A stretch of DNA of 64,000 nt from Methylobacterium sp. Leaf117 (GTDB lineage Bacteria; Pseudomonadota; Alphaproteobacteria; Rhizobiales; Beijerinckiaceae): positions 60,720-124,719 of the forward strand of contig NZ_LMNL01000034.1 in NCBI RefSeq assembly GCF_001422985.1, given 5' to 3'. Below, one piece after another: positions 1-9,478 of the stretch (position 1 is its first letter; every line of letters starts with the position of its first letter). The position numbers and the translations under genes are program-made. Below the pieces are notes generated by a model. That model made no database searches. It was not told where the DNA came from and saw only the letters and a program-made list of their open reading frames with translations.

Positions 1-70
1 GAGTCTCGGCCAGGGAGTCTCGGCCAGGGAGTCTCGGCCAGGGAGTCTCGGCCAGGGAGTCTCGGCCGGC
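1..70. repeat. 14-bp tandem array, 5 copies
   Basis: Five head-to-tail copies of GAGTCTCGGCCAGG, the last ending in GGC instead of AGG. The array lies about 60 bp beyond the stop of the AraC-type gene that ends at 132 and may continue to the left of the window. No spacers are present, so it is not a CRISPR array. Confidence 0.95.
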
Positions 71-131
71 GTCAGTCGGCCGGGACCCGGCGCGAGCCGG
101 TCGTCCCGCCACGATGCGCCCGGATGGACGC

Positions 132-1067
132 TCACGCCAGGGCACCGGCGCAGCGTTCGACACCGGCCTCGGGCTCGACCATCCGGCGCCAGCGCCCCGG
201 GCTCATGCGCTCCTCGCGGGCGAACACCCGGGTGAAGTGGCTCTGGTCCGCGAAGCCGCAGGCCAGGGCGATCTCCGCCAGCGACGGGCCGCGCGTCCGC
301 ATCAGGGTCTTGGCGCGGGCGATGCGCTGGCGGACCAGCCAGGCATGCGGGGAGGCTCCGACCGACTGGCGGAAGGCGCGGGCGAAGTGGCTGACGGAGA
401 GGCCGCACTCGGCCGCGATCTCCTGAAGGCGGGGGGCGTCGCCGAGTTCGGCGCGGATGCGCTCCTGCGCGCGCCGCAATTGCCAGGGCGCCAGGCCGCC
501 GCGAACCGGGTCCACCACCGCCGATTCGACGGGCAGGCCGAGGAGATGCGCCGCGAGCGCCCGTGCGATCTGGTCCCGGAAGACGAGGGCGCCGCGATCC
601 GGCCGGTCGAGGGTCGCGACCGCGCTCGCTACGAGATCGTGGATCGTGGCATCGACCAGGACGCGGCCGTGGATGGGCCGCAGGGGCTCGATCGGGTCGG
701 CGAGGCCCATGCTCGCGCCGACCTCGTCGAGAAGTCTGCGCGACAGCCAGACCTGCACGGCGGCGCCGTGGTTCGAGGCCAGCGACCGGACCCGGTTGTC
801 GAGAAGGATCACCGTGCTGGCGCAGAGGCCTTCGGGCGCCCCTCGCGGGCCTGCCCCCGGCAATCCGGCGCCGAGTTGGGCCTGGATCACCAGGCCGTCG
901 CGATAAGCGCCGAGGCGGGGCGCACCGGAGGTGCCCGCCCCGGCCCGGAACTCCGAGGGGGCGATGCCGTCGCTCGGCATCGCCATCCGGTGCGCGGGCC
1001 GGGTCCCGCCCCCCTGCGGCGAACCCCTCTCCGCCGGTCGCATCTCGCAGCCTCCGAGCCGTTGCAT
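132..1067 (-). CDS. AraC-family transcriptional regulator
   Basis: A 311-residue regulator. The C-terminal third has the two helix-turn-helix units of the AraC family: LQEIAAECGLSVSHFARAFR followed by LAEIALACGFADQSHFTRVF. The N-terminal part (about residues 1-190) has no motif I can name and probably binds an effector. I chose the ATG at 1067 because GAGGAG lies 6 bases upstream; a longer open frame exists but runs into the neighbouring regulator. The next AraC gene (1181-2077) is on the same strand with a 113-bp gap, so the two may be co-transcribed. The inducer is unknown. Confidence 0.88.
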   Translation of the reverse strand: MQRLGGCEMRPAERGSPQGGGTRPAHRMAMPSDGIAPSEFRAGAGTSGAPRLGAYRDGLVIQAQLGAGLPGAGPRGAPEGLCASTVILLDNRVRSLASNHGAAVQVWLSRRLLDEVGASMGLADPIEPLRPIHGRVLVDATIHDLVASAVATLDRPDRGALVFRDQIARALAAHLLGLPVESAVVDPVRGGLAPWQLRRAQERIRAELGDAPRLQEIAAECGLSVSHFARAFRQSVGASPHAWLVRQRIARAKTLMRTRGPSLAEIALACGFADQSHFTRVFAREERMSPGRWRRMVEPEAGVERCAGALA

Positions 1068-1180
1068 CCCCGTCTCCTCACGCCGGCCTGTCTCGGCGGC
1101 GAGGATGGGCGCCGCCGACCCGCACGGTCTTTCGCCACATTGCTCGGCCGTTGCGCGATCCTGCTCTTTGCCGGGCCGGA

Positions 1181-2077
1181 TCAGGGGGCGCGCTGGCGGT
1201 ACTCCCCCGGCGTGCAGCCCGTCACCCGCTTGAAGGCGGTGCCGAACGCGGCCTGGCTCGAGAACCCGGACGACAGCGCCACGTCCACCAGCGGCAGCTT
1301 GCGCTCGGCCAGCAGCCGGCGCGCCCGTTCCAGGCGCTCGGCACTGACAAAGCCGTAGGGGGTCTGGCCGGTGACCCGCTTGAACAGGCGGGCGAAGTGG
1401 AACGGGCTGAGGCAGGCGGCGGCGGCGAGTTCGGTCACGGTCAGGTCGCGGTCGAGGTTGTCGCGGATGAAGGCGATCGCCCGCTGGATGCGCTCGGGGC
1501 AGTCGTGGTCGCCGCACAGGGGGTCGGCTCCGTCCGGCCGGTCGTGCCCGTAGGCCTGGGCCACCCGCGCCGTGAGGGCAAGGGCCGCAGCCTCGACCAT
1601 CATGCGGCCGGCCGAGGTTTCCTGCATCAGTTCGCCGAGGATCGACAGCCCAATCTGCCGGATCAGCGGGTCGGGCACATCGGCGAGGTAGCGCACCGTG
1701 TCGGCCCGGATGCGGGCATCGCCGTAGAGGCTCGCCAGGGCGCTGAAGCGCTCCGCCGGCAGGTAGATGTGCAGGATCTCCGTCAGGGGCGCCGAGATGT
1801 TGATGTCGTCCTCGCCGACGCCGACCGGGCAGAGCCAGATCGTGCCGGCCTCCACGGCGGTGCGCTGCCGGAGGCCGGCCCCCTTGCGGGTGACGCGGGC
1901 ACCCGGGTTGCGCCGCGTCGCCAGGGTGATCTCCATCTGGGTCGGGACGATCGCCGGCAGGTCGCCGGCCGGGTGGGAGCGCAGCTCCGCCGCAACGCCC
2001 TGCCAGTGCCGTCCGCGGGAGGAGGCGAGCAGCCCGGCCTTGGGAAACTTGTGGGCGCCATGCCGGTGGAGATCCAT
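1181..2077 (-). CDS. AraC-family transcriptional regulator
   Basis: About 298 residues from the ATG at 2077. The C-terminal AraC double HTH is clear (LTVTELAAAACLSPFHFARL, then LVDVALSSGFSSQAAFGTAF, ending TPGEYRQR). The N-terminal domain starts MDLHRHGAHK and has no motif I recognise. The start is uncertain: an upstream ATG at 2113 exists, but it lies inside a TATAAT hexamer that could be the -10 box of this gene, which favours 2077. The gene diverges from the histidine kinase beginning near 2173, so the roughly 100-bp gap should hold both promoters. Confidence 0.85.
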   Translation of the reverse strand: MDLHRHGAHKFPKAGLLASSRGRHWQGVAAELRSHPAGDLPAIVPTQMEITLATRRNPGARVTRKGAGLRQRTAVEAGTIWLCPVGVGEDDINISAPLTEILHIYLPAERFSALASLYGDARIRADTVRYLADVPDPLIRQIGLSILGELMQETSAGRMMVEAAALALTARVAQAYGHDRPDGADPLCGDHDCPERIQRAIAFIRDNLDRDLTVTELAAAACLSPFHFARLFKRVTGQTPYGFVSAERLERARRLLAERKLPLVDVALSSGFSSQAAFGTAFKRVTGCTPGEYRQRAP

Positions 2078-2172
2078 GCGCGCACCGTGCAATCCATGCG
2101 TCGAACGCGCCATTATACAGGTGTATCGGAGACCCGTGGGCAGGGCCCCGCTACCCTGGCGAGCCCAGGTGG

Positions 2173-3684
2173 ATGATGCGGATGCGGCAGGTATTTTCGC
2201 GGTGGCCGAGCCGGGCCACGCCATCGGCCCGGGTGGAGCGCGCCGTCGGCCGCGATTCCGGCGCCCAGGGCATCGACGATGACCGCCTGCCCGCCTGGAT
2301 GCTGGCCGAGCCGGACTCCCGGGCCGGGGCGTGGCTCCGGGCCTTCGGCCGCGCGGTCCCGCTGGTGCTGGTGCCCGCCGCCCTGGCCTATGTGGCGGGT
2401 GCGAACCGGGACGATGCCGACGCGCGCCTCACCGGCGCTGTCGCGGCGCTCGCGATCGTTGGAGCCACGATCCTGGCGGCGCGGCTGGCGCAGGCGCGGG
2501 CCGCCAGCGCAGCCAGCCTCGAGGCCATCTTCGAGCGGGCCGGCATCTCGATGTGGCGCGAGGATTGGAGCGCCGTCGGCGACGCCGTGGCGGCGTTGCG
2601 CCGGGCCGGCGTGGTCGATCTCGAATCCCATTTCGCCGCGCGGCCCGAGGCGCTGCGTGCCCTGCGGGCGCGGGTGATCATCCGGGACGTGAACCGGTTC
2701 ACCGTGGAGGAGACCGGCGCCGCCGGCAAGGACGCCTATCTCGGCCCCCTCGACCGGCTCCTGCCCGACACCGACCAGACCTTCGTGCAGTGGTTGGTGG
2801 CGTTCGGCCGGGGCGACCGCTTCTTCCGGTCGGAGGCGCATGTGGTGCGGGCCGACGGCCGCGGGGCCGACATGCTGTTCACCGCCATGCTGCCGCGGGA
2901 CCGGGCCGGTTTCGCCGACATCCTGGTCACGGCCCTCGACGTGACGGGCTTCAAGCAGGCGCAGCAGCGCTTCGCCGTCGCCGACACCGAACTGGCGCGG
3001 GCCTCGCGCATCACCACCGTCGGGGCGCTCAGCGCCTCGATTGCCCACGAGGTCAATTCCCCGCTGGCCGCCATCCTGGCCAACGCCCAGGCGGGCCTGC
3101 GCTGGCTCCGGCGCCCGCAGCCCGATCTGGCCGAGGCCACGGCGGCGCTCGACGACGTGGTCGCCGAGGCGAGCCGCGCCCGCGACGTGATCGCCCGGAC
3201 CCGCTCGTATCTCGGCAATGCCCCCCGCGCCTCCGCGCCGGTCGACCTCCTGCGGGTGGCCCGCGAGGCCAACCTGCTGGTGGAGGGCGAATTGCGGCTG
3301 CACCGCGCCGCCGTCCACATCGCCGCCGAGGGCGAGATCCCGTCGATCGCGGCCGACGCGATCGGGCTGCAGCAGGTCTTCGTCAACCTGCTCCTCAACG
3401 CCGCGCAGGCGATGGCGGAGGCGGACGGCCCGCGCGACATCACGGTGACGATCCGGGCCGCCGGCAGCCAGGTGGCGGTCGACGTGATCGATACCGGCCC
3501 GGGCATCGCCCCCGAGCGGCGCGCCCGCATCTTCGAGCCGTTCCACTCGACCAAGGCGGGCGGCATGGGCATGGGCCTCGCCATCTGCCGCAACCTCGTC
3601 GACGCCCATGGCGGCGACCTGTGGGTCGATGCCGGGCCGGGCGGCGGGGCCGCCTTCCACTTCTGTCTGCCGGTCGCCGCGTGA
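2173..3684 (+). CDS. Membrane-bound PAS sensor histidine kinase
   Basis: About 503 residues. Two hydrophobic segments (about 57-75 and 84-102) anchor the protein. A PAS-like region follows (about 115-260, ending in the linker TALDVTGFKQAQQRF), then a HisKA domain with the phosphoacceptor in SIAHEVNSPLAA (H292) and a HATPase_c domain with N box (NLLLNAAQAM), G1 (DTGPGIAPE) and G2 (GGMGMGLAIC). The architecture resembles FixL/DctB-type kinases. Starts at 2173, 2176 or 2182 are possible; AGGTGG at 2167-2172 gives the best spacing to 2182. The stop overlaps the GTG of the next gene, a receiver protein and likely partner. The signal is unknown. Confidence 0.92.
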   Translation: MMRMRQVFSRWPSRATPSARVERAVGRDSGAQGIDDDRLPAWMLAEPDSRAGAWLRAFGRAVPLVLVPAALAYVAGANRDDADARLTGAVAALAIVGATILAARLAQARAASAASLEAIFERAGISMWREDWSAVGDAVAALRRAGVVDLESHFAARPEALRALRARVIIRDVNRFTVEETGAAGKDAYLGPLDRLLPDTDQTFVQWLVAFGRGDRFFRSEAHVVRADGRGADMLFTAMLPRDRAGFADILVTALDVTGFKQAQQRFAVADTELARASRITTVGALSASIAHEVNSPLAAILANAQAGLRWLRRPQPDLAEATAALDDVVAEASRARDVIARTRSYLGNAPRASAPVDLLRVAREANLLVEGELRLHRAAVHIAAEGEIPSIAADAIGLQQVFVNLLLNAAQAMAEADGPRDITVTIRAAGSQVAVDVIDTGPGIAPERRARIFEPFHSTKAGGMGMGLAICRNLVDAHGGDLWVDAGPGGGAAFHFCLPVAA

Positions 3685-4103
3685 CCGAGATCGCCCGCGA
3701 ATTCCCCGCCCAAACGCCCATCGTCGCCATCGTCGACGACGATCCGGCCATCCGCGCGGCCCTGGCCCGCCTGACGCGGGCACTCGGCTACGCGCCGGCC
3801 CCGTTCGCCGGGGCCGAACCGCTGCTCCGTGCCGGCCCCTTCTCGCCCGAGGCGGACGGATCGACCATCGCGGTGGTGATCACCGACGTGCAGATGCCGG
3901 GCCTCAGCGGCCTCGATCTCCTGCGCATCCTGCACACCCGCCATCCGGCGCTGCCGGTCATCGTCATGACGGCCTATCCCAGCGAGGCCAACCGGGCCCG
4001 CGCCCTCGCCTCCGGCGCCTTCGCCTATCTAGCCAAGCCGTTCGACGCCGAGCAGTTCGAGGGTTGTCTCCGCTCCGTCCTCGGTGGCGCCCCGATGTCC
4101 TGA
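3681..4103 (+). CDS. Single-domain response regulator (receiver only)
   Basis: About 140 residues starting with GTG inside a four-base GTGA overlap with the kinase stop, which indicates translational coupling. It is a complete CheY-like receiver: acidic pocket VDDD (19-21), phosphoacceptor D69 in ITDVQMPG, switch residue in VMTAYP and lysine K119 in LAKPFD. No output domain follows, so it likely relays phosphate within the system, for example together with the FixJ-type regulator at 4190. Upstream frames are shadows of the kinase gene. Confidence 0.9.
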   Translation: MTEIAREFPAQTPIVAIVDDDPAIRAALARLTRALGYAPAPFAGAEPLLRAGPFSPEADGSTIAVVITDVQMPGLSGLDLLRILHTRHPALPVIVMTAYPSEANRARALASGAFAYLAKPFDAEQFEGCLRSVLGGAPMS

Positions 4104-4189
4104 CGGTTCCGCTGCAAACGCCCAGGTTTCGCGCGACGGTGGTCCGTATCTTGTGTACGTGAGAGACTGTATTCGCGCTCTCATGCAAG

Positions 4190-4813
4190 ATGACCGAAGC
4201 AACCGTTCATATCGTCGACGATGATCCAGCGTTGCGCGGCGCGCTCATCCGGTTGTGCCGCTCGGCCGGTCTCGCCGCGGTGGGCTACGGCGATGCGGCC
4301 GCCCTCGTGGCGGCTCCGGCCCGGAGCGGCCCCGCCTGCATCCTTCTCGATGTGCGCCTCGCCGACGAGAACGGCCTGAGCGTGCAGGAAGCTTTGCGCG
4401 CGGCGGGCAGCACCGTGCCGGTCATCTTCCTGACCGGCTACGGCACCATCCCGATGACGGTGCGGGCCATGCGCGGCGGTGCCGTCGAGTTCCTGACCAA
4501 GCCCGTGATGGCCGACGTGCTGCTCGACGCGGTCCAGCGGGCGCTGGCGGCCGACGCGGCCGCCCTCGACGCGCGCCGGACCCGGGACGCGCTGTCGGAG
4601 CGCTTCTCATCCCTCACGCCGCGCGAGCAGGCGGTGATGGGTTGCGCCATCGGCGGCCTGATGAACAAGCAGATCGCCGCCGAACTGGGGATCACCGAGA
4701 TCACCGCGAAGGTCCACAAGCGGCGGGTAATGGAGAAGATGCAGGCCCGCTCGCTGGCGGACCTCGTGCGCATGGCCGATCAGATCGGCTTCGCGGCGAC
4801 GCGCCAGCGCTGA
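4190..4813 (+). CDS. FixJ/NarL-type response regulator
   Basis: 207 residues. The N-terminal receiver has acidic pocket VDDD (9-12), phosphoacceptor D54 in ILLDVRLADENG, T82 in FLTGYG and K104 in FLTKP. The C-terminal LuxR-type HTH (about 138-200) has SSLTPREQAVMGCAIGG, NKQIAAELGITEITAKVHKR and RSLADLVRMA. The spacing and LTGYG motif are typical of FixJ. It lies 86 bp after the receiver gene, which makes it the probable DNA-binding output of the kinase encoded at 2173. A 14-bp tandem duplication covers its stop codon. Confidence 0.93.
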   Translation: MTEATVHIVDDDPALRGALIRLCRSAGLAAVGYGDAAALVAAPARSGPACILLDVRLADENGLSVQEALRAAGSTVPVIFLTGYGTIPMTVRAMRGGAVEFLTKPVMADVLLDAVQRALAADAAALDARRTRDALSERFSSLTPREQAVMGCAIGGLMNKQIAAELGITEITAKVHKRRVMEKMQARSLADLVRMADQIGFAATRQR

Positions 4814-4836
4814 GGCGGCCGTGCTGAGGCGACTGT
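4809..4836. repeat. 14-bp tandem duplication over a stop codon
   Basis: GCTGAGGCGGCCGT is followed directly by GCTGAGGCGACTGT. The first copy contains the TGA stop (4811-4813) of the FixJ-type gene and the second carries an additional in-frame TGA-like trinucleotide downstream. Confidence 0.7.
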
Positions 4837-4953
4837 CCGGCTTGCGGCGCAGAAGCAAACCACGCCGGTATTCTTCAATCGTGGCCCTTGCGACGGCCGT
4901 CACATGCCGATGATCCGTCGCCACGCGGGGATCGCCCCGCAGGAGGATGTCGA

Positions 4954-5892
4954 ATGAGCTGGCACAGTGCAGACGATCCGATTCCGGGCGACCGCTTCAC
5001 CTGCGACGCGATCAAGACCCTGATCGTGCCGCGCTCGCGGGATCTCGGCTCCTTCGCGGTGCGGCGCGCCCTGCCGTCGACCGAGTGCCGGATGGTCGGC
5101 CCGTTCATCTTCTTCGACCAGATGGGCCCGTCCGAGTTCCTGCTCGGCCAGGGCATGGACGTGCGGCCCCACCCGCATATCGGCCTCTCGACGGTGACCT
5201 ACCTGTTCGAGGGCGAGATCATGCATCGGGACAGCCTCGGCACCGAATTGCCGATCCGCCCGGGCGAGCTGAACTGGATGACGGCCGGTCGCGGCATCAC
5301 CCATTCGGAGCGCACCGGCGCGGACCTGCGCCGGACCGGCTCGACCCTGTTCGGCCTCCAGAGCTGGGTGGCACTGAGCGGCAGGGACGAGGAGACCGCG
5401 CCCGCCTTCGCGCATTACGAGGCCGAGGCGCTGCCGATCCTCAGCGGCGAGGGCAAGACCGTCCGGTTGATCGCCGGCGAGGCCTTCGGCGCGAAATCCC
5501 CGGTGCGGACCTCGAGCCCGATGGTCTATGCCGACGTGATGCTGGAGGCCGGCGCGGTGCTGCCCCTCGACCCGACCTACGACGAGCGCGCGATCTACAC
5601 GGTCTCGGGCGCCATCGCGATCGCCGGGGACGGGTTCGGCCCGGGCCAGCTCCTGGTGTTCCGGCCGGGCGACCGGATCAGCGTACGGGCGACGGAAGCC
5701 TCCCGTTTCATGGTGCTGGGCGGCGAGCCGATGGACGGCCCGCGCCACCTCTGGTGGAACTTCGTCTCTTCGCGACCCGAACGGATCGAGCAGGCCAAGG
5801 AGGATTGGCGCCAGGCCCGCTTCGACACCGTCCCGGGCGAGTCCGAGTTCATCCCCCTGCCCGAGCAGCCGGCCCCGGTGCGCTACCCGTGA
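4954..5892 (+). CDS. Pirin family protein
   Basis: 312 residues with an N-terminal pirin cupin. Visible pirin motifs are the segment [14 protein letters not shown], the metal-binding [20 protein letters not shown] and the third ligand region GRGITHSER. The C-terminal pirin domain runs over about residues 180-295 and ends in a motif with [13 protein letters not shown]. Some bacterial pirins have quercetinase activity and others act as redox-sensitive regulators; the sequence does not decide between these. The start at 4954 is fixed by AGGAGG at 4941-4946. The gene is convergent with the gamma-glutamyltransferase ending at 5909. Confidence 0.93.
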   Translation: MSWHSADDPIPGDRFTCDAIKTLIVPRSRDLGSFAVRRALPSTECRMVGPFIFFDQMGPSEFLLGQGMDVRPHPHIGLSTVTYLFEGEIMHRDSLGTELPIRPGELNWMTAGRGITHSERTGADLRRTGSTLFGLQSWVALSGRDEETAPAFAHYEAEALPILSGEGKTVRLIAGEAFGAKSPVRTSSPMVYADVMLEAGAVLPLDPTYDERAIYTVSGAIAIAGDGFGPGQLLVFRPGDRISVRATEASRFMVLGGEPMDGPRHLWWNFVSSRPERIEQAKEDWRQARFDTVPGESEFIPLPEQPAPVRYP

Positions 5893-5908
5893 GCCGGCCT
5901 CCCGCGCC

Positions 5909-7486
5909 TCAGTAGCCGAGGGCGCAGCCGTCCTTGCGCGGGTCGGAGCCGGCGGCGCGGATGCCCGTCTGCGGGTCGATCCAGATGATCTGGCCGCCGC
6001 CGATGGGGACCGGGGCCGGCACGGTGACATGGCCGCGGGCCGCCAGCGCCTCGGCGAGCCCGGCCTCGAAGCCGCCCTCCAGCTCGATGCCGCCGCCATA
6101 GGCGAAGCTGCGGGGCGCATCGAGGGCTTCCTGCACGTCGAGGCCCCGGTCGATGATGCCGGTGAGCAGCTCGACATGACCCATGGCCTGGTAGTGCCCG
6201 CCCATCACGCCGAAGGGCGCCACCACGGCGCCGTCGCGCATCAGCATGCCGGGGATGATGGTGTGCATCGGGCGCTTGCGCGGCGCGATGGTGTTGGGGT
6301 GTCCGGGCTCGACCCGGAACGAGAAGCCGCGATTGTGCAGCAGCACGCCGCTCTCCGGCGCGGTGATGCCGCTGCCGAAGCCCTGGAAGATCGAGTTGAT
6401 CAGCGAGATCGCGTTGCCGTCGCGGTCGACCACGCAGAGATAGACCGTGTCGGTGTGCCGGATCTCCGGCCACAGCACCGGCTCCTGCGCCCGGGTCATG
6501 TCGATGGCGCCATGCGCCCGCGCCTGCCAGGCCTGGGACAGCAGGTGCTCCACCGGCACGGCGTTGACCACGGGATCGGCGAAGAGCGCGTCGCGGTGGT
6601 GGTAGGCCTGCTTGCAGGCCTCGGCGAAGAGATGGACCCGGTCGACCTCGGACAGGGCGCCGACGTCGTATTGCGACAGCACGTTCAGCATCATCAGGGC
6701 GGCCAACCCCTGGCCGCTCGGAGGACACTCGTAGACGTCGTAGCCGCGGTAGCGGGTCGCGATCGGCGTCACGTATTCGGGCGCGGCGCCGGCGAGATCC
6801 TCGAGCGTGTGCAGGCCGCCGAGGGCGCGCAGACGCGCCACCATGTCCTCCGCCACCGGTCCCTCATAGAAGCCGGACGCGCCGTGCTCGGCGATGCGCC
6901 GCAGGGTGGCGGCGAGCTTGGGGTGGCGCATGGTGGTGCCGACCGTCGGCGCCTCGCCGTCGATCAGGTAGGCGGCGGCCGAGCCGGGATCGGCCCGCAG
7001 CTTGTCGCGGTTGCGGGCCCAGTCATAGGCGACGCGCGGCTGGACCGCGTAGCCCTCCTCGGCGTAGCGGATCGCCGGCTGCAACAGTTCGCTCAAGCTG
7101 CGGGTGCCGTGGTCGGCGAGCAGCCGCGCCCAGGCCGCGACAGCGCCCGGCACGGTGACGGCGTGCGGCGAGGTCGCCGTGATGGCGACCTCGTTCGCCA
7201 CGTACCAGGCATCGTGCGCGGCGGCCGGGCTGCGGCCGGAGCCGTTCAGCGTGATCGGGACGGCCGTCCCCTTCGGGGCGTAGAGCGCGAAGCAATCGCC
7301 GCCGATGCCCGTCATGGCCGGCTCGACCACGCCCTGCACCGCCACCGCCGCGATGGCGGCGTCGACGGCGTTGCCGCCGGCCTTCAGGATCTCGATGGCG
7401 GCCAGCGAGGCGAGCGGGTGCGAGGTCGCGACTGCGGCCTCCTGGGCATAGACGGGCGAGCGCCCCGGCTTCGAGAAGTCTCTCAC
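5909..7486 (-). CDS. Gamma-glutamyltransferase family protein (copy 1)
   Basis: About 525 residues from a GTG start at 7486 (AGGAT about 10 bases upstream). The Ntn-hydrolase family features are present: an N-terminal VATSHPLASLAAIEILKAGG segment with NAVDAAIAA, the probable autoprocessing threonine in HTDTVYLCVVDRDGN, the motif NSIFQGFGSG and the substrate loop PFGVMGG. There is no strong signal peptide, so a cytoplasmic enzyme is likely. It is the last gene of the ABC importer operon (21 bp after the ATPase stop), which suggests it cleaves imported gamma-glutamyl compounds. GGT-like acylases of other specificity cannot be excluded. Confidence 0.92.
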   Translation of the reverse strand: MRDFSKPGRSPVYAQEAAVATSHPLASLAAIEILKAGGNAVDAAIAAVAVQGVVEPAMTGIGGDCFALYAPKGTAVPITLNGSGRSPAAAHDAWYVANEVAITATSPHAVTVPGAVAAWARLLADHGTRSLSELLQPAIRYAEEGYAVQPRVAYDWARNRDKLRADPGSAAAYLIDGEAPTVGTTMRHPKLAATLRRIAEHGASGFYEGPVAEDMVARLRALGGLHTLEDLAGAAPEYVTPIATRYRGYDVYECPPSGQGLAALMMLNVLSQYDVGALSEVDRVHLFAEACKQAYHHRDALFADPVVNAVPVEHLLSQAWQARAHGAIDMTRAQEPVLWPEIRHTDTVYLCVVDRDGNAISLINSIFQGFGSGITAPESGVLLHNRGFSFRVEPGHPNTIAPRKRPMHTIIPGMLMRDGAVVAPFGVMGGHYQAMGHVELLTGIIDRGLDVQEALDAPRSFAYGGGIELEGGFEAGLAEALAARGHVTVPAPVPIGGGQIIWIDPQTGIRAAGSDPRKDGCALGY

Positions 7487-7506
7487 GGCGATCGATCCTT
7501 GAAGGG

Positions 7507-8436
7507 TCAGGAATAGCGGGTGTCGGCGACCCAGTGGCCGGGCGCGACCTCGACCAGGCCGCCCGTGGCGTTCGGGTCGGCAGGCGGCAGGAGCGAGGCC
7601 GCGCGCAGGCGAGCGCGCTCCTCCACCGGGTTCGGCACCGGCACCGCGCTGAGCAGGCGCCGGGTATAGGGGTGGCGCGGGTCCTCGTAGAGGGCGTCGG
7701 CCTCGGCCATCTCGACGATGCGGCCGTGCCACAGCACGGCGACGCGCTGGCACAGGTAGCGCACCATGCGCAGGTCGTGGGAGATGAACAGGTACGAGAT
7801 GCCGAGCTCGTCCTGGAGGTCCTGCAGCAGGTTGACGACCTGGGCCTGGATCGAGACGTCGAGGGCGGCGATCGGCTCGTCGGCGACGATGAAGCTGGGT
7901 TTCAGCGCGATGGCGCGGGCGATGCAGATGCGCTGGCGCTGCCCGCCGGAGAACTGGTGCGGGTAGCGCCGGGCGAAGCGCGGATCGAGCCCGACCCGGG
8001 CGAGCAGGCCCTCGACCTCGTCGCGGCGCTCGGCCCGTGCCATGGCCGGACGGTGGAGCTTGAACGGCTCGGCCACGTAGTCGCCGATGCTCATGCGCGG
8101 GTTGAGCGCGGCGTAAGGGTCCTGGAACACCATCTGGATGCGGGCGCGCATCCGGCGCATCTCGCCGGCGGAGAGCTTGGCCAGATCCGTACCCTCGAAG
8201 GCGACGGTGCCGGCGCTCGGCGGATTGAGCATGGTGACGGCGCGGCCGATGGTGGATTTGCCCGAGCCGGATTCGCCGACCAGCCCCAGGGTCTCGCCGG
8301 GCCGGATGTCGAAGCTGACATTCTCCACCGCCCGGAACACCGAGCCCTTGCCGCCCCACCAGCTGCGGAGCGGGTAATGCTTGCTGAGATTCCGCACCGA
8401 GAGCAGCGGATAGCGATCGACCGGTTCGGGCGTCAT
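7507..8436 (-). CDS. Oligopeptide-type ABC transporter ATPase (DppF/OppF-like)
   Basis: 309 residues. The ATPase motifs are complete: Walker A GESGSGKST, Q-loop MVFQDPYAALNPR, signature FSGGQRQR, Walker B FIVADEP and switch histidine FISHDL. The C-terminal oligo_HPY extension (HPYTRRLLSAVPVPNP) is typical of the oligopeptide/dipeptide/nickel class. The start overlaps the stop of the other ATPase by four bases (ATGA), so the two are translationally coupled and probably form a heterodimer below the two permeases. Confidence 0.95.
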   Translation of the reverse strand: MTPEPVDRYPLLSVRNLSKHYPLRSWWGGKGSVFRAVENVSFDIRPGETLGLVGESGSGKSTIGRAVTMLNPPSAGTVAFEGTDLAKLSAGEMRRMRARIQMVFQDPYAALNPRMSIGDYVAEPFKLHRPAMARAERRDEVEGLLARVGLDPRFARRYPHQFSGGQRQRICIARAIALKPSFIVADEPIAALDVSIQAQVVNLLQDLQDELGISYLFISHDLRMVRYLCQRVAVLWHGRIVEMAEADALYEDPRHPYTRRLLSAVPVPNPVEERARLRAASLLPPADPNATGGLVEVAPGHWVADTRYS

Positions 8437-9476
8437 CGGGCGGAGCCCTCGGCGGCGAGTAGCGCCGGCAGGTCGTACCAGGCGGCGACGAGGTGGCCGG
8501 GCGCGGCCCCCGGCGCCTGGGCGAGCGGGGGCGCCTCGTGCAGACAGCGCGGGGTGGCGTAGGCGTTGCGGGCCGCGAAGGGATCGCCCGTCGGCGGATG
8601 GCGCATGTCGGGGGGCGCACCCTCGATCTGGTGCAGGCGCCGGCGTCCGGCCCGGCCGCGCGTGAGGTCCGGCAGCGAGCGCAGGAGTCCCAGCGTATAG
8701 GCGCTGCGCGGATCGCGAAACATGGCGTCCACGGGGCCGCGCTCGAGGATGCGGCCGGCATACATCACCTGAACGGTGTCGGCGATGCCCGCCACCACGC
8801 CGAGATCGTGGGTGATCCAGATGATCGCCATGCCGATCTCACGCTTCAGTTCCTGCACCAGGGCGATGATCTCGGCCTGTACGGTGACGTCGAGGGCGGT
8901 CGTCGCCTCGTCGGCGATGAGGAGCTTCGGGCGGCACGACAACCCAATGGCGATCATCACCCGCTGGCGCTGGCCGCCGGAGAATTCATGCGGGTACTGG
9001 TCGAGGCGCGCGCCGGCATTCGGGATGCGCACGAGGTCGAGGAGGTCCCGGGCGCGTGCGCGGGCCGCCCGCCCGTCGAGCCCGAGATGGATGCGCAGGG
9101 GCTCGATGATCTGCGCCGCCACGGTCATGCCCGGGTTGAGCGAACTCATCGGGTCCTGGAACACGAAGCCGATCTGGCCGCCCCGGACCTTTCGCAGGGC
9201 CTTCTCCGGAAGACTGAGCAGGTCGCGGCCCTCGAACAGCACCTGCCCGCCGGTGATCCGGCCGGGCGGGCGCGGGATCAGCCCGAGCATGGCCAGCACG
9301 TGGACGCTCTTGCCGGACCCGGATTCGCCCACGATGCCGAGGGTCTCGCCCTCCTTAAGCGCGTAGGACACGCCGTTGACCGCGTGGACCGCGCCGCCCT
9401 CGCTGTCGAAGGCGACGCCGAGGTCACGCACGTCCAGCAAGGTCTTCGGGCTGTCTTGAACCATCGCCTGCGCCAT
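8433..9476 (-). CDS. Oligopeptide-type ABC transporter ATPase (DppD/OppD-like)
   Basis: 347 residues from ATG at 9476, preceded by AGAGGA at good spacing; another ATG four codons later is less likely. Motifs: Walker A GESGSGKSV, Q-loop FVFQDPMSSLNPGM, signature FSGGQRQR, Walker B LLIADEATTALD and H-loop WITHDL. In this subfamily one Walker B glutamate context is ADEAT, as here. A C-terminal oligo_HPY-like extension follows, with a cysteine (TPRCLHEAPPL) where related proteins often carry conserved cysteines. It lies 2 bp after the DppC-like permease gene. Confidence 0.95.
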   Translation of the reverse strand: MAQAMVQDSPKTLLDVRDLGVAFDSEGGAVHAVNGVSYALKEGETLGIVGESGSGKSVHVLAMLGLIPRPPGRITGGQVLFEGRDLLSLPEKALRKVRGGQIGFVFQDPMSSLNPGMTVAAQIIEPLRIHLGLDGRAARARARDLLDLVRIPNAGARLDQYPHEFSGGQRQRVMIAIGLSCRPKLLIADEATTALDVTVQAEIIALVQELKREIGMAIIWITHDLGVVAGIADTVQVMYAGRILERGPVDAMFRDPRSAYTLGLLRSLPDLTRGRAGRRRLHQIEGAPPDMRHPPTGDPFAARNAYATPRCLHEAPPLAQAPGAAPGHLVAAWYDLPALLAAEGSAR

Positions 9477-9478
9477 CG

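Noticed and set aside
1..70. CRISPR array
   Set aside because: Units are 14 bp, contiguous and without spacers, so it is a simple tandem repeat.
2106..2113. ATG at 2113 as AraC start
   Set aside because: It lies within a TATAAT hexamer that could be the -10 box, so a start at 2077 is more plausible.
563..2176. A 537-codon open frame on the plus strand
   Set aside because: Antisense to two clear AraC-family genes; composition is that of a shadow.
3660..3700. Frameshift between the histidine kinase and receiver
   Set aside because: The kinase has a normal stop and the receiver has its own GTG start in a four-base overlap, a usual coupled arrangement.
5909..8761. A 950-codon frame that seems to fuse the ATPase and GGT regions
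   Set aside because: The upstream half is out of frame with the real ATPase genes; the GGT product begins at the GTG at 7486.
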